Part shown: piece by piece, positions 1 through 8,634 of the stretch
Layout: each line of letters opens with the position of its first letter
Numbering within the stretch: the stretch's first letter is position 1
DNA from: Anaerosacchariphilus polymeriproducens
GTDB lineage: Bacteria > Bacillota > Clostridia > Lachnospirales > Lachnospiraceae
DNA: 64,000 nt
Assembly: GCF_003363435.1 (NCBI RefSeq)
Contig: NZ_QRCT01000029.1
Span: forward strand, 1 to 64,000
Direction of reading: 5' to 3'
Notes under the pieces: model-generated
What the model was told of the DNA's origin: nothing
Seen by the model: the letters and a program-made list of their open reading frames with translations, nothing else
The model's database searches: none
Position numbers and translations under genes: made by a program

Positions 1-88
1 TCCTTGTATGATATCTTTATAGGTTAAAGACGAGCATACTTTTTCCTTTCTTTTAATTTATATATTTTAATAATAGCTAATTCTTACT

Positions 89-354
89 TCAATCGGTTTG
101 TTGATACCCATGATATAATCAACTTAGTGTCGATCAGGTACATAGTTCTTTTTTTCCTTGTTGAACCAACATGGTTACTTCATCCGGAGTCTGTTCCCCT
201 GGGCTGGAAGTTAACTTCAAACCAACTGGCTGTTTGTCTAAGTTCATGATCTGCCTTTTTAGCAGTGAGGTTCGCATCGGATCATCTTAGACCGAATTCT
301 TATATGCAAGGGTGCTGATGCTCCAGTTTTCATGGGTGTTACCAAACCGATTGA
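89..354. repeat. 24-nt imperfect inverted repeat bracketing the IS110 leader
   Basis: The left arm at 89-112 reads TCAATCGGTTTG, then five variable bases, then ACCCATG. The right arm at 331-354 is its reverse complement apart from three of those five central bases. The arms are separated by 218 nt, so they could pair as the closing stem of a folded RNA or act as paired protein-binding sites. The left arm overlaps the extended -10 at 111-119. Confidence 0.8.
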
Positions 355-386
355 CCTACAAATTTATTACGAAAGAAGGTGATATT
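120..386 (+). ncRNA. candidate IS110 bridge (guide) RNA / structured leader
   Basis: IS110-group elements such as IS621 are known to transcribe a bridge RNA from the non-coding DNA just 5' of the transposase. Here that space holds an extended -10 motif (TGATATAAT, 111-119) and internal self-complementary tracts such as GAAGTTAACTTC. It is bracketed by a 24-nt inverted repeat (89-112 and 331-354, 21 of 24 positions complementary). The RNA assignment is inference from family and position. The exact 5' and 3' ends and the guide loops were not determined because the element ends are unknown. Confidence 0.45.
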
Positions 387-1619
387 ATGAACCCACTTTA
401 CGTCGGTATTGATGTCAGCAGCAAAAGTAACGTTATTTATTTTATGAAACCAGATGGTTCAAAGCACAGCAACTTTCCTGTTGCAAATTCTTTGGATGGT
501 TCCAGACTACTTGTAAAAAGAATCATCTCTGCAATCACTTCTGAATCCCTTTCAGACGTTGTCATAGGACTAGAAGCAACTTCTGTCTATGGTGATAATC
601 TGGTCTGCTTCTTAAGGGAAGATGGTTCTCTCATGCCATACAATAAAAAGATTTACGTTCTAAATCCTAAACAGGTCAAAAAATTTAAAGAAGCTTATAA
701 TAACCTGCCTAAAAATGATTACATAGATTCTTTTGTTATTGCAGACTGCCTGCGTTTTGGAAGAATCAACAATGAGGTCTACATGGACGATTACCGCTTC
801 AAAGCTTTACAGAACCTTACCCGTGCCCGTTTTTTCGCTGTTCAAAACCTCACAAAGGAAAAACAGCGTTTCCTCAATCAATTATTCAAGAAGTATTCTT
901 CTTTTACACAGGAGAAGGTATTTTCCGATACCTTCAGCACTACAGCACTGGCCATCTACGAAGAGTTTGACTCTGCTGATAAACTGGCATATATGGACTT
1001 ACATGACCTTACCGAATATATTAAAAATAAAGGTAAGAACCGCTTCTCTGACCCAGATGCGGTAGCCAAAGCCATTCAGAAAGCTGCCAGAAGTTCCTAT
1101 CGTTTACCTAAAACGGTAAATGATTCTGTGAACCAGGTGCTTTCTATTTCCATAAGCTCTATGAAAGCCTTACAAACTCAGATCAAAGCTTTTGATAAGG
1201 CAATAGCTGAACAGATGGAGTTAATCCCTAATACCTTGATTTCCATCAAAGGAATCGGTCCTGTTTATTCAGCCGGTATCATCGCTGAAATCGGTGACAT
1301 TAATCGGTTCCACAATCATGCTGCACTTGCAAAATACGCAGGTCTGGCATGGACACAACATCAGTCCGGTGAATTTGAAGCAGAAATAACACGACAAATT
1401 CGTTCCGGCAACCGTTACTTAAAGTACTATCTCGGTGAAGCTGCATGGTCTCTTGTAAGATGCGATACAGAGTACAATGCTTTTTATCATCTCAAATTTA
1501 AAGAGGTGAACCGATTCCAACATAAACGTGCACTTGCATTAACTGCTCGTAAATTTGTGCGGTTAGTCTTTCGACTGCTGAAAGACAATTGCCTATATAT
1601 CCCACCAGAGAATCGATAA
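387..1619 (+). CDS. IS110-family transposase (DEDD recombinase)
   Basis: This 410-residue protein is the recombinase of the IS110 element. The N-terminal RuvC-like DEDD domain is visible: Asp in GIDVSSKSN near residue 8, Glu in IGLEATSVYGD, and an Asp pair in KNDYIDSFVIADCLRFGR. The C-terminal part has the helix-hairpin-helix-like LISIKGIGPVYSAGII and the conserved tail HQSGEF...RQIRSGNRYLKYYL, which carries the serine region used for strand transfer in this family. I chose ATG 387 because AGAAGGTGAT lies just upstream and the protein then begins MNPLYVGIDVS, as usual for the family; the upstream in-frame ATG at 312 lies within the inverted-repeat region. The frame is intact, so the element may be active. 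Confidence 0.9.
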   Translation: MNPLYVGIDVSSKSNVIYFMKPDGSKHSNFPVANSLDGSRLLVKRIISAITSESLSDVVIGLEATSVYGDNLVCFLREDGSLMPYNKKIYVLNPKQVKKFKEAYNNLPKNDYIDSFVIADCLRFGRINNEVYMDDYRFKALQNLTRARFFAVQNLTKEKQRFLNQLFKKYSSFTQEKVFSDTFSTTALAIYEEFDSADKLAYMDLHDLTEYIKNKGKNRFSDPDAVAKAIQKAARSSYRLPKTVNDSVNQVLSISISSMKALQTQIKAFDKAIAEQMELIPNTLISIKGIGPVYSAGIIAEIGDINRFHNHAALAKYAGLAWTQHQSGEFEAEITRQIRSGNRYLKYYLGEAAWSLVRCDTEYNAFYHLKFKEVNRFQHKRALALTARKFVRLVFRLLKDNCLYIPPENR

Positions 1620-1636
1620 GGCTCTGGTAATGCTAC

Positions 1637-1670
1637 GCCCTGCTTCTCGAAAAAGCGGAATCGACAGGGC
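1637..1670 (+). other. hairpin downstream of IS110 transposase
   Basis: GCCCTG (1637-1642) can pair with CAGGGC (1665-1670), with an inner GCTT/AAGC pairing. It lies 18 nt past the transposase stop and is not followed by a U-tract, so it is more likely an element-end structure than a rho-independent terminator. Confidence 0.45.
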
Positions 1671-1773
1671 TTAGGTAGGTGTTTTGCGCCTTTCAGAAAA
1701 TACTGAAAAAATATCATTATTTTTCTTATTTACTTCTTGACATAACACCGCTGGACTCCAATCTAATTCCTAT

Positions 1774-3027
1774 CTATTTTGGTGCTACAATTTCACCAGT
1801 TATTGCACTTGCAGCTGCTACGGCAGGACTTGCCAAATATACTTCGGACTTCACATGCCCCATTCTTCCAACAAAATTTCTATTTGTAGTAGAAATACAT
1901 CTTTCTCCTTCTGCAAGAATTCCCATATAACCACCAAGACATGGACCACAGGTTGGTGTACTTACTACAGCTCCTGCTTTTATAAATGTTTGAATCAAAC
2001 CTTCTTCAATTGCCTGCATATAAATTTCCTGAGTTGCAGGTATAATAATACACCGAACATTATCTGCAACTTTATTTCCATCTAAAACTTCAGCTGCTAT
2101 TCTTAAATCACTAATCCTTCCATTTGTACAAGAACCAATAACGGATTGATCGATCTTCACAACTCCTACTTCATCAATCGTTTTTGTATTCTCAGGTAAA
2201 TGTGGAAATGCAACTGTTGGTTTTAATTCACTTAAATTAATCGTATATTCTTCCTCATACTCAGCATCTTCATCCGCTTCATAAATTATGAAATCTCTTT
2301 TTGAATGTTCCTTCATATAATCTATTGCTAATTCATCCACTGGAAAAATTCCATTCTTACCTCCAGCTTCAATAGCCATATTTGCAATCGTAAATCTATC
2401 ATCCATGGATAGATTTTTTATGCCTTCTCCTACAAATTCCATGGAGCGATAAAGTGCACCATCTACTCCAATCATTCCAATAATATGAAGAATCACATCT
2501 TTTCCACTTACCCACTTGGAAGGTTTTCCAATCAAATTAAATTTTATCGCTGAAGGTACTTTGAACCAGGCCTTTCCAGTCGCCATCCCTGCCGCCATAT
2601 CAGTACTTCCAACACCTGTTGAAAAAGCTCCTAACGCACCATAAGTACAAGTATGTGAATCTGCACCTATTATAACATCTCCGGCCACTGTAAGCCCTTG
2701 CTCCGGTAATAACGCATGTTCAATTCCCATTTTTCCGACATCAAAAAAATTACTAATTTCATGTTTACAAGCAAATTCTCTAACACATTTACAATGCTCA
2801 GCTGACTTAATATCTTTATTCGGCACAAAATGGTCTAATACAAGTGCTATTTTATCTTTATGGAAAACTCCATGTACATTCATTTTTTCCATTTCGTGAA
2901 TTGCAACTGGTGATGTAATATCATTTCCTAAAACTAAATCTAAATCTGCTTCTATTAACTGACCCGCTTTCACAGTTTCTAAACCTGCATGTGCAGCTAA
3001 AATTTTCTGTGTCATTGTCATTCCCAT
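1774..3027 (-). CDS. leuC: 3-isopropylmalate dehydratase large subunit
   Basis: Large subunit of isopropylmalate isomerase, a [4Fe-4S] aconitase-family enzyme that interconverts 2- and 3-isopropylmalate in leucine synthesis. At 417 residues it matches the shorter clostridial/archaeal LeuC type rather than the roughly 470-residue enterobacterial form. Cluster ligands are visible as Cys in VIGSCTNGR and the CxxC of [24 protein letters not shown] near residue 120 is also characteristic. The ATG follows GGAGG with 7-nt spacing. The partner small subunit leuD is not in the window; its usual place just downstream is taken by the IS110 element. A LysR gene is divergently transcribed upstream and probably controls it. 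Confidence 0.93.
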   Translation of the reverse strand: MGMTMTQKILAAHAGLETVKAGQLIEADLDLVLGNDITSPVAIHEMEKMNVHGVFHKDKIALVLDHFVPNKDIKSAEHCKCVREFACKHEISNFFDVGKMGIEHALLPEQGLTVAGDVIIGADSHTCTYGALGAFSTGVGSTDMAAGMATGKAWFKVPSAIKFNLIGKPSKWVSGKDVILHIIGMIGVDGALYRSMEFVGEGIKNLSMDDRFTIANMAIEAGGKNGIFPVDELAIDYMKEHSKRDFIIYEADEDAEYEEEYTINLSELKPTVAFPHLPENTKTIDEVGVVKIDQSVIGSCTNGRISDLRIAAEVLDGNKVADNVRCIIIPATQEIYMQAIEEGLIQTFIKAGAVVSTPTCGPCLGGYMGILAEGERCISTTNRNFVGRMGHVKSEVYLASPAVAAASAITGEIVAPK

Positions 3028-3091
3028 AAGTAATCCTCCATTAACTTTTTTTATCTATTGCTATCTTATCATAGTTCTTGCTATAATTGAA

Positions 3092-3106
3092 ATACATATT
3101 ATGTAT
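3092..3106. promoter_or_regulatory. palindromic operator candidate (LysR-type box)
   Basis: ATACATATTATGTAT is a perfect 15-bp palindrome with a T-N11-A core (T at 3093, A at 3105), the classic LysR-type recognition pattern. It lies in the 116-bp space between leuC and the divergent LysR gene, as expected for autoregulation plus control of leuC. Confidence 0.55.
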
Positions 3107-3143
3107 ATTTATTATAACCTTATGTTATAGAAAGGAGATTGCT

Positions 3144-4052
3144 ATGAATCAGCAATTATCATCTTATAAAGTTTTTTATACTGTTGCAAATACCGGAAAT
3201 ATCTCACATGCAGCCAAGCAATTATATATCAGCCAGCCTGCAATTAGCAGAACTATTCAAAGATTAGAACAATCTCTTGGTGTTATCTTATTTTCTCGTA
3301 ACTCAAGAGGGGTGCAATTAACTTCAGAAGGCCTTCTCCTATACAATCATGTAAAATCTGCCTTTGATACTCTGGAACTTGGTGAAAAACAATTGCAACG
3401 TGTTTCTGATTTAGGTATTGGACAAATACATATTGGCGTAAGTACTACTTTATGTAAATACGTCTTACTTCCATACTTAAAAAAATTTATCGAGAAATTT
3501 CCTCATGTTAATATAACCATCGAATGTCAATCAACCAATCAAACATTAGAATTAATAGAACAACAAAAAATTGATGTCGCATTAATTGGGAAGCCTTCTT
3601 CTTTAAAGGGGCTCGACTTTATTCCTATTGGTGAAATTGAAGATATTTTTGTAGCTACAAAAAATTATCTTCATTTTTTAAACGAACGTGAAACTATCAA
3701 TCAATCTACAAAAAAACAAAAAAACTTTTTTGAAACTGCCACTTTAATGCTTCTTGATAAAAATAATATGACTAGACAATATATCGACGATTATTTTATT
3801 AAAAACCAAATTAAAACAAATAATATACTTGAAGTTACATCTATGGATCTACTGATTGAATTTGCGAATATTGGTTTAGGTATCGCCTGTGTGATTAAAG
3901 AATTTGTAAAAAAAGATTTACAATCCGGTCATCTCATTGAAATTCCACTAAATATTCCCATACATAAAAGAGAAATCGGATTTGCATATCTTAACCAAAA
4001 TAAACTTACTCATTCATTGGAACAATTTATTTCTTCTTTAACAAAAATATAG
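3144..4052 (+). CDS. LysR-family transcriptional regulator
   Basis: Typical 302-residue LysR regulator. The N-terminal winged helix-turn-helix is clear: FYTVANTGNISHAAKQL, then SQPAISRTIQRLEQSLG, then LFSRNSRGVQLTSEG. An effector-binding domain with the two-lobed fold follows from about residue 90. The start at ATG 3144 follows AGAAAGGAGA; an in-frame ATG at 3087 would run through the operator region and lacks a ribosome binding site. Divergent orientation to leuC and the T-N11-A palindrome between them suggest that it regulates leuC (and leuD, if still co-transcribed). The effector is unknown; an isopropylmalate-type ligand is only a guess by analogy with other leu-linked LysR proteins. Confidence 0.88.
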   Translation: MNQQLSSYKVFYTVANTGNISHAAKQLYISQPAISRTIQRLEQSLGVILFSRNSRGVQLTSEGLLLYNHVKSAFDTLELGEKQLQRVSDLGIGQIHIGVSTTLCKYVLLPYLKKFIEKFPHVNITIECQSTNQTLELIEQQKIDVALIGKPSSLKGLDFIPIGEIEDIFVATKNYLHFLNERETINQSTKKQKNFFETATLMLLDKNNMTRQYIDDYFIKNQIKTNNILEVTSMDLLIEFANIGLGIACVIKEFVKKDLQSGHLIEIPLNIPIHKREIGFAYLNQNKLTHSLEQFISSLTKI

Positions 4053-4071
4053 TAATCTTATTATATAATAA

Positions 4072-4116
4072 CAAAAAACATATGGAACTTATTAACTAAG
4101 TCCATATGTTTTTCTT
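4072..4116. terminator. bidirectional rho-independent terminator
   Basis: AACATATGG (4077-4085) pairs with CCATATGTT (4102-4110), with an inner ACTTA/TAAGT extension. The stem is flanked by an A-tract on the left and a T-tract on the right. It serves the convergent LysR gene and ilvC. Confidence 0.85.
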
Positions 4117-4130
4117 TTGTTTCATAATAA

Positions 4131-5153
<1,023 letters not shown>

Positions 5154-5204
5154 CTAAAATAATTTTCTTTCAACTATATAGTTAAAGGTATTTGCCTCTA
5201 GCTT

Positions 5205-5717
5205 TTACTTTTGTAGATCAGCTGGAAATTGAACATCTTCTTTACCGCGAGATAATCCTGTAAGACCAGTCCTTGCCAATTCTAAAATTTCATATCCTTT
5301 CACAAGTTCCAAAAATGCATCTAACTTACTTTGATTTCCTGTAAGCTCCACAATCACAGAATCACAAGCCACATCAATAATCTTTGCTCTGAAAATATCT
5401 ACCACAGTCATAATTGCTTGTCGATCTCTATCCGTAGCACTCACTTTTACTAAAATAAGCTCTCTACATACCGAGTCCTCTTCTTCTAATCTTTTTATAT
5501 GTAAAACATCTTCTAACTTTCGTAATTGTTTTTCAATTTGTTCCAGTATTCTCTCATCACCACTTGCAACAATAGTTAATCTCGTGAAGCGGGGATCCGA
5601 TGTAACCCCAGCGGAAAAACTATCAATGTTATATCCTCGGCGACTGAATAATCCTGAAACATGGCTTAAAAGACCTGGTGTATTTTCAACTAATACTGAT
5701 AATATTTGTTTTCTCAT
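5205..5717 (-). CDS. ilvN: acetolactate synthase small (regulatory) subunit
   Basis: Regulatory subunit of acetohydroxyacid synthase, about 170 residues. The N-terminal ACT domain MRKQILSVLVENTPGLLSHVSGLFSRRGYNI is complete and binds the feedback inhibitor valine in the family. A C-terminal ALS_ss_C domain follows (ELILVKVSATDRDRQAIM, then IIDVACDSVIVELTG). I chose ATG 5717, which has GAAGGA 7 nt upstream and gives the canonical MRKQIL start; an in-frame ATG eight codons further up (5741) also has a weak AAGGA. The catalytic subunit ilvB is not adjacent but about 30 kb away, so the two subunits are expressed from separate transcripts. Confidence 0.93.
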   Translation of the reverse strand: MRKQILSVLVENTPGLLSHVSGLFSRRGYNIDSFSAGVTSDPRFTRLTIVASGDERILEQIEKQLRKLEDVLHIKRLEEEDSVCRELILVKVSATDRDRQAIMTVVDIFRAKIIDVACDSVIVELTGNQSKLDAFLELVKGYEILELARTGLTGLSRGKEDVQFPADLQK

Positions 5718-5762
5718 AACAAATCCTTCTTTCTTGCTCATGTATTCCTTGCATTAAAAATT

Positions 5763-5791
5763 ATTCTAACAATTATTAATTTCTTTGTCAA
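5763..5791 (-). promoter_or_regulatory. sigma-A promoter for ilvN-ilvC
   Basis: On the minus strand TTGACA (5786-5791) and TAGAAT (5763-5768) are separated by 17 bp, close to the consensus. It lies 46-74 bp upstream of the chosen ilvN start. No T-box or attenuator was recognised in the short leader. Confidence 0.75.
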
Positions 5792-5875
5792 GATAACACG
5801 TTAAAATCTTGAAGCTTTTTTAATTAACCTCTAGTTTGTCCAAACATATAATTATATATTACCGTAAGTTATAAA

Positions 5876-6760
5876 TTATTTCACTGAATCTGCACTCTTA
5901 CTATCTATTCTGCATGTTTTCCTATATTTTCTGGGTGACATCCCAACGTACTTTGAAAATAAAGCATAAAATTGATTGGGATCACCATAACCTACTCTAA
6001 TTGCAATTTCTGTAATAGTTAAATCGGTTTCTTCTAAAAGTGTTTGTGCTTCACCTATTCTTCTGTTAACTAAATACTGCATTGGAGAACTTCCAATTTG
6101 TTCCTTAAATACATGAGATAAATAATACATATTCATATAATATTCTTCACTCAATTCTTTTAAAGATATATCTTCACTAAGGTGTTCATCTAAATACTGT
6201 TTTATACTCTTACATAGTTCCTTTTTATTTTTCCTTTTTGGCGTAGATTTTTCTTCTATAACATTTACATAAGGATAAATAATGACTAATAAAGAAATCA
6301 TCAAATGAAAACATGCCTCTTTCGATGTAGAATTATTTTTCTTATAAAGTTGATGCATTACTTCAAAAATTCCATTTATTTCTTTATATTGTTCTTGACA
6401 ATGATATATTGTAGCAGCTTTTTCTGATATCAAACAATTTTTTGGTAATCCAGGTAATTCTATATCAGTTAATTCAATCCAATACATAGATATATCTGTG
6501 AAAAATTCAGGACTTGCTTCATGAACCACATTGGCATTACAAATCATTACATCTCCTGTCCGTACCCAAAATCGTTCTTTATCAATCATATAATATGCTT
6601 CACCTGAAATAATAAAATGCATTTCAACGTGATTTTCATGCTTATGCTTCATTCTAGGTCTAGAGTTTTTTCCTCCAATACTTTTAACAACTCTAAGAAA
6701 TTTTGGGGGCTTTTGGGTAGGAATCAAAAAATGATTATTATCTTTATTTAATATTGTCAT
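5876..6760 (-). CDS. AraC-family transcriptional regulator
   Basis: The 294-residue protein has an N-terminal cupin sensor domain (HKHENHVEMHFIISGEAYY, and RTGDVMICNANVVHEA) and a C-terminal double helix-turn-helix of the AraC/XylS type from about residue 190: LKELSEEYYMNMYYLSHVFKEQ, then LTITEIAIRVGYGDPNQFYALFSKYVGMSPRKYR. Such proteins usually sense a sugar or other small effector through the cupin. The ribosome binding site is weak (GTGG, then AGGT). Neighbours ilvN and the Na/Pi transporter are on the same strand with wide gaps, so no target can be inferred. Confidence 0.87.
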   Translation of the reverse strand: MTILNKDNNHFLIPTQKPPKFLRVVKSIGGKNSRPRMKHKHENHVEMHFIISGEAYYMIDKERFWVRTGDVMICNANVVHEASPEFFTDISMYWIELTDIELPGLPKNCLISEKAATIYHCQEQYKEINGIFEVMHQLYKKNNSTSKEACFHLMISLLVIIYPYVNVIEEKSTPKRKNKKELCKSIKQYLDEHLSEDISLKELSEEYYMNMYYLSHVFKEQIGSSPMQYLVNRRIGEAQTLLEETDLTITEIAIRVGYGDPNQFYALFSKYVGMSPRKYRKTCRIDSKSADSVK

Positions 6761-6832
6761 TTACCTATACCACTTTCTAATTATAATAATAAATTATAAC
6801 AGATTATAATAGTTAAAAGCAAAATTATTTTA

Positions 6833-7804
6833 TCACACAATTTTCCTTTCTTTTACAAAAAATTTAGTTATATCTACCAACTGGGAAATGAATGGTAATA
6901 ATATCAAGGTATTAACAATATTGAATACCGTATGAAATATGGAAATTTGAATACTATTAATTCTTGAATGAGCAAAATCTGGATTTAAAGTAAATATCAA
7001 TATAAAAACCGGACCTATTATAATAGCCCCAAGCAAATTAAATAGTAAATGAAAAACAGCAGCTTGTTTTGCGGTTCTATCCGTATTGATACTCGATAAT
7101 AAAGCTGTAACACAAGTGCCAATATTTTGTCCCAAAGTTATAAATATAGCTGTATTCCATCCAACGAAACCATTAATAGCCATCGTTTGCAAAATACCTA
7201 CACTAGCTGATGAACTCTGTATAAGTGCTGTTACAATTGCACCAGCTAATATTCCTAATAATGGATAAGTACCAAGTAATTTAAATGTAGAATAAAAAAT
7301 TGAAATATGTTGTACAGGTTCCATTGCATCCGACATAAAATTAAGTCCTATAAACAAAATTCCAAATCCAACACTAATTTCAGCAATAACTTTTTTTCTG
7401 TCACTTTTTGCAAACAAAAGAAAAAATGAACCTAAACCAACTATTAATGGTGCAATGATTTCAGGTCTAAAACAAACAGTCCACTCACTTAAAGAAATTA
7501 ACCAGGCTGTTATTGTTGTTCCAATATTTGCTCCCATAATCACACCAGCTGCCTGAGTCAAATTCATAATTCCTGCATTCACCATTCCTACAACCATAAT
7601 TGATGTAGCAGAACTGCTTTGAATTAGAGCCGTAACAATTGCGCCTACAGCAATCCCCTTATAATGATTTGTAGTAATACTACTTATCATAGTTTTTATT
7701 CGATTTCCTGATAAATTTTCTAAACCTCCTGCCATAATTTGCATTCCATACAGAAACATACCTAGGCCACCTAAGAAACTAAAAGTCATTATAATATATT
7801 CCAA
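6833..7804 (-). CDS. Na+/phosphate cotransporter-family membrane protein (short, no PhoU domain)
   Basis: Integral membrane protein of 323 residues with the two inverted Na/Pi-cotransporter repeats. Repeat one has GAIVTALIQSSSATSIMVVG and MGANIGTT; repeat two has GAIVTALIQSSSASVGILQ and LGQNIGTCVTALL. The paired QSSSA motifs are the family signature. Full-length bacterial members (about 540-600 residues) carry a cytosolic PhoU-like C-terminal domain; this one ends right after the last helix. The start codon is TTG at 7804, decided by GGAGG six nt upstream; the next ATG is five codons inside. Substrate is presumably phosphate, by family only. Confidence 0.85.
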   Translation of the reverse strand: MEYIIMTFSFLGGLGMFLYGMQIMAGGLENLSGNRIKTMISSITTNHYKGIAVGAIVTALIQSSSATSIMVVGMVNAGIMNLTQAAGVIMGANIGTTITAWLISLSEWTVCFRPEIIAPLIVGLGSFFLLFAKSDRKKVIAEISVGFGILFIGLNFMSDAMEPVQHISIFYSTFKLLGTYPLLGILAGAIVTALIQSSSASVGILQTMAINGFVGWNTAIFITLGQNIGTCVTALLSSINTDRTAKQAAVFHLLFNLLGAIIIGPVFILIFTLNPDFAHSRINSIQISIFHTVFNIVNTLILLPFISQLVDITKFFVKERKIV

Positions 7805-7891
7805 TTTGCTCCTCCATTTCTTTCATTTATTAATATTTTTAAAAAAAACAATATATTTTGTAACTAACTTTAATTTATTTTAAAACTGTTC

Positions 7892-7910
7892 TTAAGGAAT
7901 TATTAAGATT
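7892..7910. promoter_or_regulatory. 11-bp-phased TTAAG direct repeat
   Basis: TTAAG occurs at 7892-7896 and again at 7903-7907, one helical turn apart. PhoB/PhoP-type response regulators bind such phased repeats. It lies about 90 bp upstream of the Na/Pi transporter start, and this is only two short copies in AT-rich DNA, so the call is weak. Confidence 0.25.
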
Positions 7911-7943
7911 GCTTTATACATACAGTTTCTTATTTGGATATTA

Positions 7944-7971
7944 TTGACATCTTTTCTTTTTGATGTATAAT
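7944..7971 (+). promoter_or_regulatory. sigma-A promoter for the lipoprotein gene
   Basis: TTGACA (7944-7949) and TATAAT (7966-7971) are both perfect consensus hexamers, 16 bp apart. It would start a transcript near 7978 with a leader of about 97 nt. Confidence 0.85.
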
Positions 7972-7986
7972 GAAGTACATCAATTC

Positions 7987-8041
7987 AGTAAACATAATGT
8001 TTACTTATTGTTACTATGAACATGCATTTTTGCAGGTTCAT
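7987..8041 (+). other. two consecutive hairpins in the lipoprotein 5' leader
   Basis: AGTAAACAT/ATGTTTACT forms a perfect 19-bp palindrome at 7987-8005. It is followed by an ATGAACATGCA/TGCAGGTTCAT stem (8016-8026 with 8031-8041, tetraloop TTTT). Both lie between the predicted transcription start and the start codon. The first could be a DNA operator, the second an RNA stem; neither matches a riboswitch I recognise. Confidence 0.55.
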
Positions 8042-8074
8042 AAATAAATAATTAATTAAGAAAGAGGTAGAAAC

Positions 8075-8476
8075 ATGAAAAAATTATTTTTAGTACTTGC
8101 ATTTTCAACCGTATTATTATGTGCATGCGGAGACAAGGAAAAAACAACCGAAACTAATAGTACTTCAACAGTAGAAGATGCTAACAAATCTACAAACGAT
8201 TCAACTACTAAAACTCAAACAAATGATATTTCTGACACTTCAAACAACAAAACTAAATCTAACAAAACGGAAGACGCAAGTGTAACTAAACCAGAAGATA
8301 GCAAAAAATCTGATGAGAAATCTAATGAATCAAAGGATTCCAATACCACTTTAGATTCTAAAGATAAAGATTCCAATGCAACAAAGAATTCAACAGATAA
8401 AGATTCTAAGGCCACTTTAGATTCTAAAGATTCTAATGCAACAAAGAATTCAACAGATACAAAATCTGCTGAATAA
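8075..8476 (+). CDS. low-complexity, repeat-containing lipoprotein
   Basis: A 133-residue protein with a lipoprotein signal peptide: MKKLFLVLAF, a hydrophobic core, then lipobox LCAC with the lipidated Cys at residue 18. The mature part is almost entirely Ser, Thr, Lys, Asp, Asn and Glu, with no hydrophobic core, so it is probably a disordered, surface-exposed chain or spacer. A roughly 22-residue unit (TLDSKD...SNATKNSTD) occurs twice in tandem near the C-terminus. The ribosome binding site AAGAAAGAGG is good and the promoter upstream is strong, so it may be abundantly expressed. No functional domain is recognised. Confidence 0.8.
   Translation: MKKLFLVLAFSTVLLCACGDKEKTTETNSTSTVEDANKSTNDSTTKTQTNDISDTSNNKTKSNKTEDASVTKPEDSKKSDEKSNESKDSNTTLDSKDKDSNATKNSTDKDSKATLDSKDSNATKNSTDTKSAE
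8346..8459 (+). repeat. in-frame tandem repeat inside the lipoprotein gene
   Basis: The unit at 8346-8399 is repeated at 8412-8459, offset by 66 bp, with one 6-bp deletion and few substitutions. The near identity suggests recent duplication and a likely length-variable site. Confidence 0.75.
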
Positions 8477-8487
8477 TTAATTATTTT

Positions 8488-8529
8488 ATATAGAAGGCAT
8501 GATAAGCTCTCATTATCAGCCTTCTATAT
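8488..8529 (+). terminator. hairpin terminator after the lipoprotein gene
   Basis: ATATAGAAGGC (8488-8498) pairs with GCCTTCTATAT (8519-8529), with an inner TGATAA/TTATCA pairing. It starts 11 nt after the stop. The T-tract is poor, so termination may be partial. Confidence 0.6.
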
Positions 8530-8583
8530 TTATATCCTAAAAAGCTTTTGATATGTCTATAGTTAATATAATTATTTTTAAGC

Positions 8584-8632
8584 AAAAAAAGAAGATACAA
8601 GATTTATTAAAAACTTTTGTATCTTCTTTTTT
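8584..8632. terminator. bidirectional rho-independent terminator
   Basis: A7-GAAGATACAA (8584-8600) pairs with TTGTATCTTC-T6 (8617-8632). With A- and T-tracts on both sides it ends the minus-strand acetyltransferase and backs up the lipoprotein terminator. Confidence 0.85.
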
Positions 8633-8634
8633 AT

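Larger units (their letters stand above)
1..1745 (+). mobile_element. IS110-family insertion sequence (ends not resolved)
   Basis: A single transposase gene is preceded by about 300 nt of structured non-coding DNA and followed by about 120 nt containing a hairpin (stem GCCCTG/CAGGGC at 1637-1642 and 1665-1670). This layout is typical of IS110-group elements, which lack conventional terminal inverted repeats. The left end cannot be placed and may lie left of the window. The right end must lie before the leuC stop at 1774, probably near 1735-1750. The coordinates given are the outer limits I would accept, not measured ends. The leuC reading frame is intact, so insertion was outside it. Confidence 0.65.

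Noticed and set aside
733-1065. Frame of 110 codons inside the IS110 transposase
   Set aside because: It is an out-of-frame shadow of the transposase with no ribosome binding site or family resemblance.
1679-1930. Plus-strand frame of 83 codons after the transposase
   Set aside because: It is antisense to leuC, has no proper start signal, and has no recognisable sequence.
5742-5875. Possible T-box or leader attenuator ahead of ilvN
   Set aside because: The space after the promoter is about 40 nt and holds no T-box sequence or specifier stem.
8215-8415. Minus-strand frame within the lipoprotein gene
   Set aside because: It arises from the repetitive codons of the lipoprotein and reads as low-complexity Leu/Ser/Val sequence.
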